From assembly GCA_900323505.1 (NCBI GenBank), contig OOIN01000035.1:496001-560000 (forward strand): a stretch of DNA of 64,000 nucleotides, written 5' to 3'. Below are positions 19,041-29,501 of this stretch, piece after piece. The notes beneath the pieces are model-generated. The model was not told where the DNA came from. It searched no databases and saw only the letters and a program-made list of their open reading frames with translations. Positions within the stretch are counted from its first letter, which is position 1; the number at the start of each line of letters is the position of its first letter. The position numbers and the translations under genes are program-made. Source of the stretch: Ustilago trichophora (lineage: Eukaryota > Basidiomycota > Ustilaginomycetes > Ustilaginales > Ustilaginaceae).

Positions 19041-20424
19041 ACAGTGTGGGTTCTGAATGATGTGCTCGAGAGATGACGCGGATGCCGGGAAGAGAGAATC
19101 TCACGATTTGTTAGGGCTTACGACAAAAGGCGCCGGAAGACGGAATGCAGCCGAGAACGAAAGCGGCCGCCAAGGCCTCGTCAATTCCAAGGGAATCCCA
19201 ACTCCGACGCAAACTCAGCCGCCGATCCTGCTCTCCGCCCATGTGATGCCCACTCTGATATCAAGACAAGGTAAATGTAGTGTGTAGGTGTACAGGATCG
19301 GAATTGGTGTAGAGACGAATCAAGGCAGAGCGGAATTCAGAGGTCTGTGGCACGCATAGACCTTGCGGGCGGGTGTGAGAATGGATAGTATGAACCGAGC
19401 CAAGTCGAGGCCCTTGAATGGGGGGCACGATGCGCACGCGTGTCTCGCTTGTCCTTGACTTGCAGAGAGCCGCAGCGAAGCCCGAGAAGCGACGAGTTCC
19501 TCCAGCGAGCAACAAAGAAATGAGACGATTTGAAGAGGCGGATGCTGGCTGAATCGAGGCTCGAGATGATCGGCGGCACGACGACGGATCAACGCTGTGT
19601 CTGTGGCGTGCAGTGATACGTACTGTCGACGCGGAGAGCATATGATGCTCGTTTGAAGAATGAAAGAAGGCACCTGACGAGGCGGTGCTGTGCCAACTTG
19701 CATCAATAACTATTGTGGTGCGACCATTGTTTTTGAATTCGGGCAGAGACCGAGTTGGGCGGGAATTGTGAGATGCAAACCGACCTCCTTTTGTCGCAGA
19801 TCCGATTGATGGATATTCTTTGACAGAGCATTGACCGACAAGTCTACTGTATGCGAGCGAGCTCAGAATTAGCTCAGAACAAGCCACGAAACGTGAAATC
19901 GCGAATCCTCTCGAATGACTCCCTGCAGCTACTGCACTTACTGTATCGTATGAGAGCGCTTGTCGGTTCGTGTCCGCGTTTACAGTATCCCAAAACGCGT
20001 TGCGGAAAAGCGCCTCTCCAAGGCTGTGTGTGGTGGAATGCTTTGGCAGCTTTCACGATCCCAGATTTCAGAACGTCGAGCATCGAGCGCACGAGCCTGA
20101 CTTACGAAAGACCACTTTGGTTTGACCGAGCTTTAACATACACAGTACTTTTACACGGGAAAGTGTTGGACAAAAGACGGAAAACGCCGCGGTGAGTTGC
20201 GATGTCTGCTCTCGTAAGACAGACACGGCGGACCTTGTTTTTGCTCGCGACGAAGGAGAACGGAAGAAAAAGGGAAAAAAAAGGAAGTTGTGTTATTCCG
20301 CGCTGTAGTAAGAGAGCCTTGTCTTAAATTTGTCGGGCTGTCAAATGGCTTGACAAACAGACCGAAAAGGCCATGCCAAGGCTTTGACGGCTTGTTCCCG
20401 AAGCTTCTCTCTGACACGACAGCA

Positions 20425-20440
20425 GTACAGTACAGTACAG
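20425..20440. repeat. GTACA tandem run with TACAGTAC palindromes
   Basis: GTACAGTACAGTACAG in the 4-kb gene-free region upstream of FMN1. Confidence 0.7.
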
Positions 20441-21682
20441 GGGTACGTAGAAGAGCGGTAAGGGATCGTCCGAGAAATAGGCAGGCTAAGCCACCGCAGA
20501 AGCGCAGACAGTCACAAAACTACAGAGAGAGGTAGAGAAATGAAACCCAGGAGACAGAGTGCAAACCCCAGCGGAGATCCCAGCCGAAGGAGCCAATAAT
20601 TCGACTCGACGTGTTTCTGCCTTTTTCTTTCGTCTCTCTTTCCCCTCACAACCTCGCCAACGCTTTGTGTTGTGCTGTTGTGTGACTCTTGTGTTGAGAT
20701 CAACGCCTGTTCCCACCTTTGTCACATTGCTGTACGACTCTTGTGAGATTAACTCGAAAGATAAAACAAAATAAATTCATTGGATCTGGGAGATCTGTGC
20801 GAGCGAAAAGAAGAGAGACACAGGAATCGCACCACTCTCACAACTCGCCGAAATGGCTCAGCTCGGAGCCACGTCGCAGCGGCCTCATTATTTGTATAGA
20901 ACTGCTCTCGCTCTCTCGCCTTCTCGCCTTCTCTGCTACTGCACCGCCTTGCATCTTGTGACAACGATCCAGACTTGGACACACACACACCACACAGAAA
21001 AGTGAGAAACAACGCCTACGGACTTCGCGCCTTCTTCATACCGTGACTCTGTGAACCGGGACTTGCGATTTGCACTCTCTGCGCTTGGCTCTCTGCACGC
21101 AGATCTTTTGACACTTTTTGGCGCTTCCAGCACATGCTCGTCTAATCCTCTCAACTCAGCTTCTCAACATCTTTCTTCCATCTTGTCACACTCCATCACT
21201 TTCTGCATCATCGTCAATTCGATTGCTGCGCCTTCCTTCCGATCTCTGGACACACTTTCACATCGGTCATCCTCCTCTTTCGCACACGATCACCTTCACC
21301 ACCAATTCCGAGACCAGCGTGCAACGCGGCGTCTTCTCATCCTGGTCCGGCTCGATCTCAATCAAACAGATCATCGGCAATCCAACATAGGAACCATCCC
21401 CACGCTCGTCTTTTTGGCCGCCCGTCTCAGCTAGACACCTCTCGTCTCATTGCCCTGCCTTCATCACTCGTCAAGCCACAGGCACCTTCGGCAACTTTCC
21501 GCTTCGAGCCACCCATCAGCAGCGTCACACCCGTGCACTTGCCTAGAATCTAGCTTTTGCCGGCTTTCTCTCGAGCTACTCAATTCACACGTTGGATTCA
21601 CATCCCAGCTTTCACTACACTTTCTCATACATTCACCTACCATCTCGTTCACCCTTCCTTCCTCTCGCACAGTCACCTCACA

Positions 21683-23092
21683 ATGACCGACCACACAGAA
21701 GCACAGAAGCTCAAGTCACCAACTTCGCCCAGCCGACGCCCAGAGGTGTGCGGTCCCCATGCTCCCGAAAGGCCTTATCCCATCTACCTACGTGGTCAGG
21801 TCGAGAAGGGTTTCGGCCGTGGCTCCAAGGATCTCGGCTGCCCCACAGCCAACTTGCCTTCCAAAGTCGTTGGTCCTGGCTCTCTGCTCACGCGCACCGG
21901 TGTCTACTTTGGCTTCGCGCGCGTCTTACCCCAAGATCCTGATGACCCCAATCTCACCGATTCTGACGACGTCGATATCAGTTCGTCCGCACAGATTCCA
22001 GGAGGTGCCGATTACGTAGACGATGAAGACAACGAAGTGGTTCTTGGCGCAAGTCCTATCGGCGACGTAGGAGAGGGTTTCCTTGACAGTGGATTGCCTC
22101 GACCTCGCCAAAACAGCCGCGGACAGCCCAGCCCAGCATCCGTCCTCGAAGCAGGTACAAGGAGAGACAAGGAGGCCGAAGTCAGCCGATCAGAACTCAG
22201 CAACGGCGCTTCCGCAGCTTCATTGCACGGCGCCACAGCATCCTCTTCCTCGTCTTCGAGCAGCCTAGCAGCCGGCCGCAGAAAGAAGACCAAGCGCGTC
22301 GAACTGCGTCCCGAGGACTCGCAGGTCTTCCCCATGGTCATGAGCGTCGGTTGGAACCCCTTCTACAAGAATACTCACAAGACTGCTGTAAGTTGCACGC
22401 TTCCTCCTCCGCTTGGATTCCGATTCCTGTCCCCCGGTCAAAGCCGAAACGAAGCCGAAACTAACCGTATTCTTCGCATCATTGATCCGCCTCTGAATCA
22501 CACAGGAGGTCCACATTCTGCACGACTTTGCATCCGATTTCTACGGCCTCGAGATCCGTGTCGTCGTTCTCGGATACGTGCGACCTGAGTACAACTATGA
22601 CTCGATGGGTGAGTACGACACTCTACTATGCAGTCAGAAGCTCGGCTTTCAAAGTCGAAACATTCCGTCATGGCGCGCTGCTTCCAATGACTTGTTCGAA
22701 CAGCAGACACTGACTTGCCTCTCCACACTCTCCTTGCTCTTGACCTTTGACCTATGTTCCACACACACGCGATCAACACCCACTACTACCGCTCGACACC
22801 TTCGCCTCCATCGTCCGTCATCTTCTTCACATTCCTTACCCGCCATCGTCACCACATTCTCGCCATCATCGTCTTCACGGCTCACCGTCGCTCTCGTGCG
22901 TACTCGCCCTCACGCCTTCGACACCATCCAACTACATTTTCATTGCTCGTCATCGCCGTCAATATCGCCATCCCACTTCCGCCAACAGACGCCCTGATCG
23001 AAGACATCGAAATGGACAAAAAAGTCACAATCAACTCGCTCGCCCGACCCTTGTACCAGGACTACTCGCAAGACCCCTTCCTCGGTCGCTAG
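21683..23092 (+). CDS. FMN1: Riboflavin kinase (three exons)
   Basis: Exons 21683-22387, 22506-22608 and 22989-23092 give 303 codons plus stop. Donors are GTAAGT and GTGAGT, acceptors CACAG and AACAG, and the phases fit. The family core is clear: YLRGQVEKGFGRGSKDLGCP followed by TANLP (the PTAN motif that binds Mg-ATP), GVYFGFARV, then VMSVGWNPFYKNTHKTAEVH and ILHDF, and near the end the catalytic region EIRVVVLGYVRPEYNYDS. The enzyme phosphorylates riboflavin to FMN. Between GVYFGFARV and the VMSVGWNP strand lie about 130 residues of acidic and Ser-rich sequence absent from yeast Fmn1 (218 residues). The second intron, 380 bp, is long for this region. A nearby TAG at 23090-23092 ends the frame after DPFLGR. 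Confidence 0.96.
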
Positions 23093-23465
23093 TTCAACCC
23101 CACCTTCATCCGTTCATCTCTGTGCCTCCCCCTCTTTCTCATTTTGGTCTATCGGTGTACTTTCTCCTCCTCCTCCTGGGTTCGTGCTTGTCAGCAGCAG
23201 CACGTGATATCGTTGTCGTCTTGCAATTGTTTAAACTTGTTGTAAAGGTTGTCGTCGTGTCTCCATTGTCTGCTGTGGGCCGTGTGTATCTGGCGTGCGC
23301 ATTCGACGTGTCGCGACAAACGCGTGAGGCTCGATCAAAACACACGTGACAGGCACATGCCACGGGTAACGAACATGATTATCATTGCGATGGATACATT
23401 TGAGATCAGATACAGTCGACACAGCACGTTGCCGCCGTCAAGGACGTTGAGAGTCGAAGGCAGCT
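23093..23465. other. Convergent 3' spacer after FMN1
   Basis: Holds the 3' untranslated regions of FMN1 and of the minus-strand gene that ends at 23466. No other gene is supported. Confidence 0.4.
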
Positions 23466-25096
23466 TCACTCCGAGTCGTACGCGGCTCGCTCGTGGCGGT
23501 ATGGCAAGTTGATCGTCTCCTTGAGCGCCGTGATATTTTCCCTGGCCACCGACACGGCGCGTTTGATGTCCTTGGCGTAGAGACTGTTCGGGTCTGGGTC
23601 CTTGCCGTCGAATCGATAGCCGCAGCGTGGGCAGGCACGCATGGTGCTCTTTTCGAAAGAGCCGCATCCAAACTCATCCAGCGAGACGATGCGCAGGATG
23701 TACGCGTTTGGGCCATAGTTGCGCAGATGGTGCTGGCGCGGGACAAGGCCTTGCGACGGAGCCCTGGCCGGCTCCTGCGTGTCATCGAGGGGCATTTGGG
23801 CCATGATGCGGGGGTCGATCACATCGTCGTCGTCGTCCGAGCTACCGTCGCACGAGTCGCTGGAATCACGACCCTCGTGATCATCCCTTTCATCGTCTTT
23901 GTCAAACGAATCGTCCTCCTCGTCAGTGCCGGATTCGGACGAAGTATCGGAAGCGGTCTCGACGTCGATGTAGCGCGTACCCTGCTTCTTCAAGCTAACC
24001 AGAGTGGTCAGCAAGAAGAGCTCCCACGGATCCGTATTGCACGTTTTGCAGGTAGAGTCTCGACGAAACTTGTCGGACCATCGACAAAGTAGCTCGTCGA
24101 TCTCGGCCATTCGAAAGAGATGGAGCTGCAGTAGGCTCGAGTGAAGGTCCGGGCCGATCTTCTTTTGATCTTCGGCGCTCACGAGTCCCCAGTCTGCTCC
24201 CAAGGTGAGACGGGAACAGCTTTCGACGACGCTTGGCGTTCGGACGACGGCACCGGCTTCGACGAAGTTGGCGAAGGCAGCGAACGGATTCCATCCAATG
24301 ACTTCGTTCGGATGATCGAAGCAGTTCATCAGATCTTCTAGAAACAACTCGAATGCCTATCGGTGGGAGCGGTGCAGAGAGGTATGAGAGGTATCTGACA
24401 GTTAGATGCTGTCTTACGGGCTAGAGATATTGGAAGATCGACTCACGTGAAGCAGGTGTACGTATTTTGGCAGCCGAGTCAACTTGAGATACAATTCGTA
24501 CTGAAAAAGTGAAGGACGACGAAGTGATGTCAGTAAGAGCAACACTGATCACCACCGAGCAGAGCACGACTACTTACCAATTCGACGAACTTGGCAGCTC
24601 GTTGTTTAAGAAAGGATTTGCTAACGACTTTTGGTACTGGGAGCGAGAGGCGAACGCTCGAAGGAACGAACTCGCTGAACTGTTTCCGGTGCAAGTCGTA
24701 CCGCTTCACGGGGCTCATAATGGCGTCGAAAAGTGCTGCATGCTTGGTATTCAATCCTCTCCGTCGTGGACGAGACTTGCGTGAGCGAGCAATGTCATCG
24801 GCTTCGCCATCTTGGCCGTCCTCAGCCGACTGGGTGGCTGCTCGTGCCGCTTGAGCGATGGCACGAAGATAGGGGTCATCCTCGTTATCGAGATCTTCGT
24901 CCACCTCGTCCTCGGTATCGTGCATCGAAACGTCGGAAAAGGTGGATTGGCCTACGGTCGGCATGTCACTATCGGATTGCGAAGTATCGTCATCGCTGCT
25001 TTCGTACAGCACGATGGTCTTGGGGCGAGGCGGATGCCCAGAGCGATTTTTCCGCAGCGATGGCGGAGACGGCGATGTTTGGGTGGAACGAGCCAT
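23466..25096 (-). CDS. Acidic protein with paired CxxC motifs, family not recognised (three exons)
   Basis: Exons 25096-24578, 24500-24447 and 24356-23466 (minus strand) are all in phase 0 and give 487 residues, MARSTQTSPS at the start. Donors are GTAAGT and GTGAGT, acceptors TTCAG and ATAG. The join produces continuous helical sequence AAKFVEL-YELYLKLTRLPKYV-HLLH-AFELFLEDLMNC, which supports the model. N-terminal ~110 residues are acidic and disordered. The middle is helical. A CKTC pair near residue 300 and a CPRCGYRF pair near residue 440 could together bind one zinc ion, flanking a long Asp/Ser-rich acidic loop. A nuclear role is plausible from composition only. I do not recognise the family. 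Confidence 0.78.
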
Positions 25097-25611
25097 GTTG
25101 ATTGGGAACGATGTTAGGGGCAGGTGGGAAAAGGGGAGGTTCGAAAGCGAAGCCAAGATGGATGGCAGCTCAATAGGTAGCAGCGAGTGCCGTCATGTCG
25201 CTTTGGCTGTTCGATGGGCGCCTGGCATGGCAGCGCCGCTGTTACTCTGCGTCACAGACAGCAGCAGCACAGTCAAACCATGGAAAAGTGTCACTTCACC
25301 AATCAATGCAAGCTTCTTGGCCGTGCTCACGAAAGAGCCGATTGCGAGGAACCCGTCGACTGCTCCGTGCACAGCTAGAGATTCTACTGCACCTCTTCCG
25401 CTTCTCTGCTTCTGCGCGAGAGAGAGACAAAACAAAAAAAAAGTCGCGTACAGTGATGTGCGCCAGATGAATCAGAGCGGTTAGTCCGAGAAGGTGAAAG
25501 CGCCAAATTTTATGATTCTCGGTGCCTTTACGGAGCGGGTTCGGTTGCAAAGCTGTGTCCCTTGCGCTGCCCTGATTTCTGCGTCGTCCCTGCAGTTCTG
25601 TACCGCTTCTT

Positions 25612-25645
<34 letters not shown>

Positions 25646-25775
25646 GTCACAATTGTCGGATGATAACCGAGGCTTTCAAATTGATGGGGGAAGTTGCGTC
25701 TTGCATTGCGAGGTGACGGACAGAAGGGAGCGAAAAGAAAAGAGAGAGTGGATGTTGCGTTTGCGTGTGTGTCCG
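25097..25775. other. Spacer with a CT microsatellite between two minus-strand genes
   Basis: Upstream region of the CxxC protein gene and 3' region of the gene ending at 25776. Contains the (CT)n tract listed separately. Small ORFs here have no family signature. Confidence 0.4.
25612..25642. repeat. (CT)n dinucleotide microsatellite
   Basis: About 15 uninterrupted CT units in non-coding DNA. Confidence 0.9.
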
Positions 25776-27643
25776 CTATTCCATTGGGTTTGTGCGTCCA
25801 GCCTGTGGATGGCAAGCCATGCAAAGTGCGAAATCAAACAATGTCAGTAGCCTCGTCAAAGATGGGCATAGAGTGCATGGTACGATCGCAAACTTACCTG
25901 CTCGTCGTCATCGTAATCGCGGCTGCAGCCGCACAGCAGCTCTGTCCACCACGGTTTGCGTACCTCTTCTCGCTCGTTGTCCGATGATCCTCCATTCGAC
26001 GCTATGCGCATCTTTCTGCTGCGGTCTTTGCCCATGCTGCGGCCCATACTCTCAATCCAGTCGTCGCTTTCGGTAATGCCGAGCTCGCGGAATTTGGAGC
26101 TGCTGGTAGATGTCCTAGCTGGAAGAGGTCGTGCCCCATTGTCCGAATCCAACGTGCTCTCTCCAAGGTCACCATTGATCTCCAGCCCTCGTCCTCCTCT
26201 GCCTGCGAATTCCATGGCAACTTCCTCGTCCAAACCCCCTTGGTGAATGGTAGTGGAAGTTGGCGCCTTCGATCTGTGACGGTCTTGGCTCGAGGCGAAC
26301 GGATTCTCTGCACGATCTGCGTGCCGCGAGGAGAGCTCTTCCGCTTCCGCCTCTGCTTCCGCCTCGGTGTCGGTAGCCACAATGGTGGGCATCGACCGTC
26401 CCTTCCCTTTGCCCTTGGAAGTGTAGCTTGATTCCAAAGCTCTGCGCTGTATGCTCGATGCGCGACCCACGGTGACAATCGGTCGAGATGCGGTCGGCGT
26501 GGGTTTGACTGAAGATCGCTTGTGTGAGACGCCAGGCGATGCGTCGTTCTCAGAAGGATCGCGGAATGGATCTCGCGCACTGCCATTGGCGTCATGTCCA
26601 AGTCCCTTGAGCGAATTTGCACTGCCTCCGCTTGCTTCCCTTGCGTGGTTGGCAGATTGCACGCGTGATCCGATGGGTGGAAGCTTCCTGTTGGGGCGAT
26701 GATCATCCGAGACCAACGAGCCGTGAGACTCAGAGCTCTCCAACGACGACGAGCTTGAGGTGCGATGCAGGCCTCGAGCGCCACCAGCTGAAGAAGAAGC
26801 GGATCCTCGGCGTGCCTGCGTTTCACGCGCCCGCTCGGCCAGATGCGGGCGGTAGGGCATGCTGGGACTTGCACCTGGACCATCTGCCAATCTTTCCGAC
26901 GACGGGCCGGCACCCAAGTTGTTGCCATTCGAGCTATATCCACCGGAGCGTAGGATCGAGAGACGATGGGCCAAGGTGCCACCACCAGACACGGTCGAAT
27001 TTCGATTGGTCAAGATCTTGGAGGAGCGTTGTGCTTTGCGTCTCTGGCGCTCCTCGGCGGCCCATCGCTCCAGGTTTTGCTGTACGCGCTTTGCTTCCGA
27101 GTCTTCTTCACTGGTGGGGGGATATGTAGTGGGCGAATATGGCGCTTCGTCGGTGTCAGGCGAGCCGATGCGGACGTGGTCTCGATAGCGGCGTCTGTCG
27201 TCATCCTGGCCATAGCCATTGGAAGACGAGTGGGACGAAGCTGGATGCGCATACGCAGATGCGCCGGCTGCGGACGTTTCATCAATGGTGCTCAGCGAGT
27301 AGCCCGACTTGTGCTGGTCAGGATCAATGTAGTGACCGTTGCTAGGTTGCTTGCCTTTGTGTGTGCTACTGATGGGCTTTATGGAGCTTGACGGCTCAGC
27401 AACGCTGGTGTCGACATCATTCCAGGACGATGACGATGCAAAGTTTTCGGTGCTACTAATTTGAGCAGGAATCAAGTTGGCGGTGGATGCTTCTGACAGC
27501 AACGGAGCGGGAAAGTCGGCATCTTGGTCTTCCGAGGCTGTGGAAGTGAACGAGACTTCGGAGAACTCGGATGTATCTTGACCGCGAGCAGGGCGGCTAG
27601 ATGCTTCTGCAGCAGACGCAGTGCCAGCGCTGACTTCGGTCAT
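25776..27643 (-). CDS. Disordered Ser-rich protein with conserved C-terminal CGC...AGRTNPME tail (two exons)
   Basis: Exon 1 is 27643-25898 (582 codons from ATG). A 95-bp GTAAGT...CACAG intron follows, then a 27-bp last exon 25802-25776 coding AGRTNPME and stop, giving 590 residues. Most of the protein is Ser/Arg/Gly-rich and disordered, with many possible phosphorylation sites. The end, KPWWTELLCGCSRDYDDDEQ plus AGRTNPME, is compact and matches my memory of a tail seen on otherwise variable fungal proteins (WW..LCGC...QAGRTNP.E). That recollection is the only family link, and no function is claimed. Without the last exon the frame would run on into VSLRSYHALYAHL, which is not conserved-looking. 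Confidence 0.72.
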
Positions 27644-29501
27644 GGCGGCCGTTCCTGGATTCAGCGCTATTTGGAGAAAGAATAGAGGGTGCCTAGGATC
27701 ATGAGCTGCTGGATGCGATCACAGGTGCAAGTGGAGAAGCTTTCATGAGCATGCAGGCGCCGAGTCGATTCAAGTCAAGTCGAGTAGTCCGATTTATCTG
27801 GGGCGGAGATGTGATGTTTTGGCACGAGAGCGGATCGAGTGAGATAAGAAGGCGCGGATGTGGAGTTGCCTGCTTGAGCTTGGACGTTGAGCTTGATGCA
27901 GTTGGAGCCAGCGTTGGATGTGGGCAGCCGTCTTTGGAGTAGATCTTGGGGGTTTCAAATGCGGTGGGTAAGGTGCGTGTTGAGACGTGCAAGTCGAGCT
28001 GAAAAGGAAGAAAGGAAGGAGTGCAAGGAGGCAAGGGTAGAGTTGCAAAGACTGAGCAAGGCGTTGTTGAGATGCGTTGGTTGGACAAGGTTGGCGATGT
28101 AGAGAGTCCAAGAAAGAGGTCCGGGCTCGGCGTCTGGCTCAACTCACACTACTGTACTTTGGAAACCCGAGACAAGCTGAACCAAGACGTGCGCTATTGT
28201 GCTGTCCTGTGCTGTGCTGTCCTCCAAAGTGCTGTCAATTACTACTACACACTGTACACTGCAGCCCAAGCCATTACGGTCGGCATCGAAAAAGAAAATA
28301 AAAATTACTGCAAAATTGCCCTTTTTTATTTGTTTTTGAACGCGGAGCCACTTATCCGCAACCATGAGTGAATGAATGATGAGGATCGGCAGGGGCTCGT
28401 TGGAGCTTGAAGAGAGGGGCTGTTTCACCTTCTTTTTTAGCATTCTGTCTGTACAGCCGTCTCCAGCGCTCCTGCACCCAGATCAGGGAGGGTCGAAGTG
28501 AGATGATGGTGTCATTAGTTAGTTCAACCCTTTGCCGCTGCACAGTACTGTATGCCAACGTTGCCATGTGCACGCTTTACACACTTCTAACCCACCATGC
28601 TGTCGCCCTGGTAGCAAGGATGGCCTGACCAACTTGAACTGTGGTCTCTAAATTCTGCATGATCCGCTCATGCAAAGGCCGTCCTCCACCTGTCCGACGG
28701 TACGATTGTTAGGGCCCAACATCCCGAGAGCGACGGGAGGACTAGATGCTAAGTGTCGTTGTAGCCCTTCAGCTCGCTAAGTGTGTAGATTCAACACGGA
28801 CTCTCACCTACTGTACTACTCTGACTCTAATGTCGAGGTGAATCGAATTTTGGCAACACCAGAATGAAAAGGGCGATGTAACAGTTGTTTTTTTAATTCT
28901 CTTCTTCTTTGCCTTCAACCAGACGCGTCGCCGCAGACGCTCGACGTTGGACAGGGTGCACTCTCGAACTTGCTCAACCGGACCCAAAACACGCTTTTTC
29001 CACAGCTACACGCCTCACCGAGCAGGGCCTGGAGAATCACGCGACGGGATTCTACTCCATCATCTGGTTACGCCTTCTCGTCCATGTCCATTTGATAATA
29101 TCACCATCCGCTACGCCGCCATACATCCACCACATCTTGGTCTCTCATCACAAAAGCGCGACTCAGCAGAGAATCGGTCTCTTGCTTCGAGTACCAGCAC
29201 CGGCACCTTTCGTCACTGCCCTTGCACAATCTTGCTCAGCCTCTTTCGGTACATCCCGACCATCACAGCTCAGCCATCGCAATCGCAGTGTTGACATTGG
29301 TCTGCCTTTAGCGTCGGGCTTCATCACCTTCCTCTTACGCAGTAATCAGCTGAGCGCAATCTATCAGCACGGACAAGCACAACAGCTCCGCCCGGCAACA
29401 CCAATTTTCGTATTACAAAACCACATCCACAGATGCTGCGCGCTACGCCTTCATCACCCACCGTCACACTACCATCACACTTGCTCAATTGAACAAGCAG
29501 C
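27644..29501. promoter_or_regulatory. 1.9-kb divergent region upstream of the tail protein and DSN1
   Basis: Both flanking genes are transcribed outward. The stretch contains TACTGTA-type palindromes (for example at 28542-28552) and short ORFs without signatures. The C-rich sequence from about 28900 to 29500 is probably the DSN1 leader; a long plus-strand ORF there (28909-29655) has a His/Pro/Ser-rich translation and overlaps DSN1 in another frame, so it is not counted as a gene. Confidence 0.4.

Larger units (their letters stand above)
17647..21682. other. 4-kb region without a convincing gene between THR4 and FMN1
   Basis: The ends must carry the THR4 promoter (minus) and a long FMN1 leader or promoter (plus); C/T-rich sequence from about 21130 to 21680 looks like a basidiomycete 5' leader. 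In between I find only short ORFs with Ser/Arg/His-rich translations. The longest, minus 19261-19887, opens with GTG and has no family resemblance. Present are a CGCAT pentamer array at 19013-19039, a GTACAGTACAGTACAG run at 20425-20440, A/T runs at 17975-18010 and a CA tract near 20980. A non-coding RNA gene would escape this reading. Confidence 0.4.

Noticed and set aside
19107..19125. GTTAGGGCTTACG stretch also present in the tRNA-Val intron; looks a little like a telomere-type or tRNA fragment
   Set aside because: The match is about 13 bases with no cloverleaf around it and no tandem array, so it is best taken as chance.
19261..19887. 208-codon minus-strand ORF
   Set aside because: It opens with GTG, has Ser/Arg/His-rich composition with no domain, and lies in a region where both strands and several frames give similar chance ORFs.
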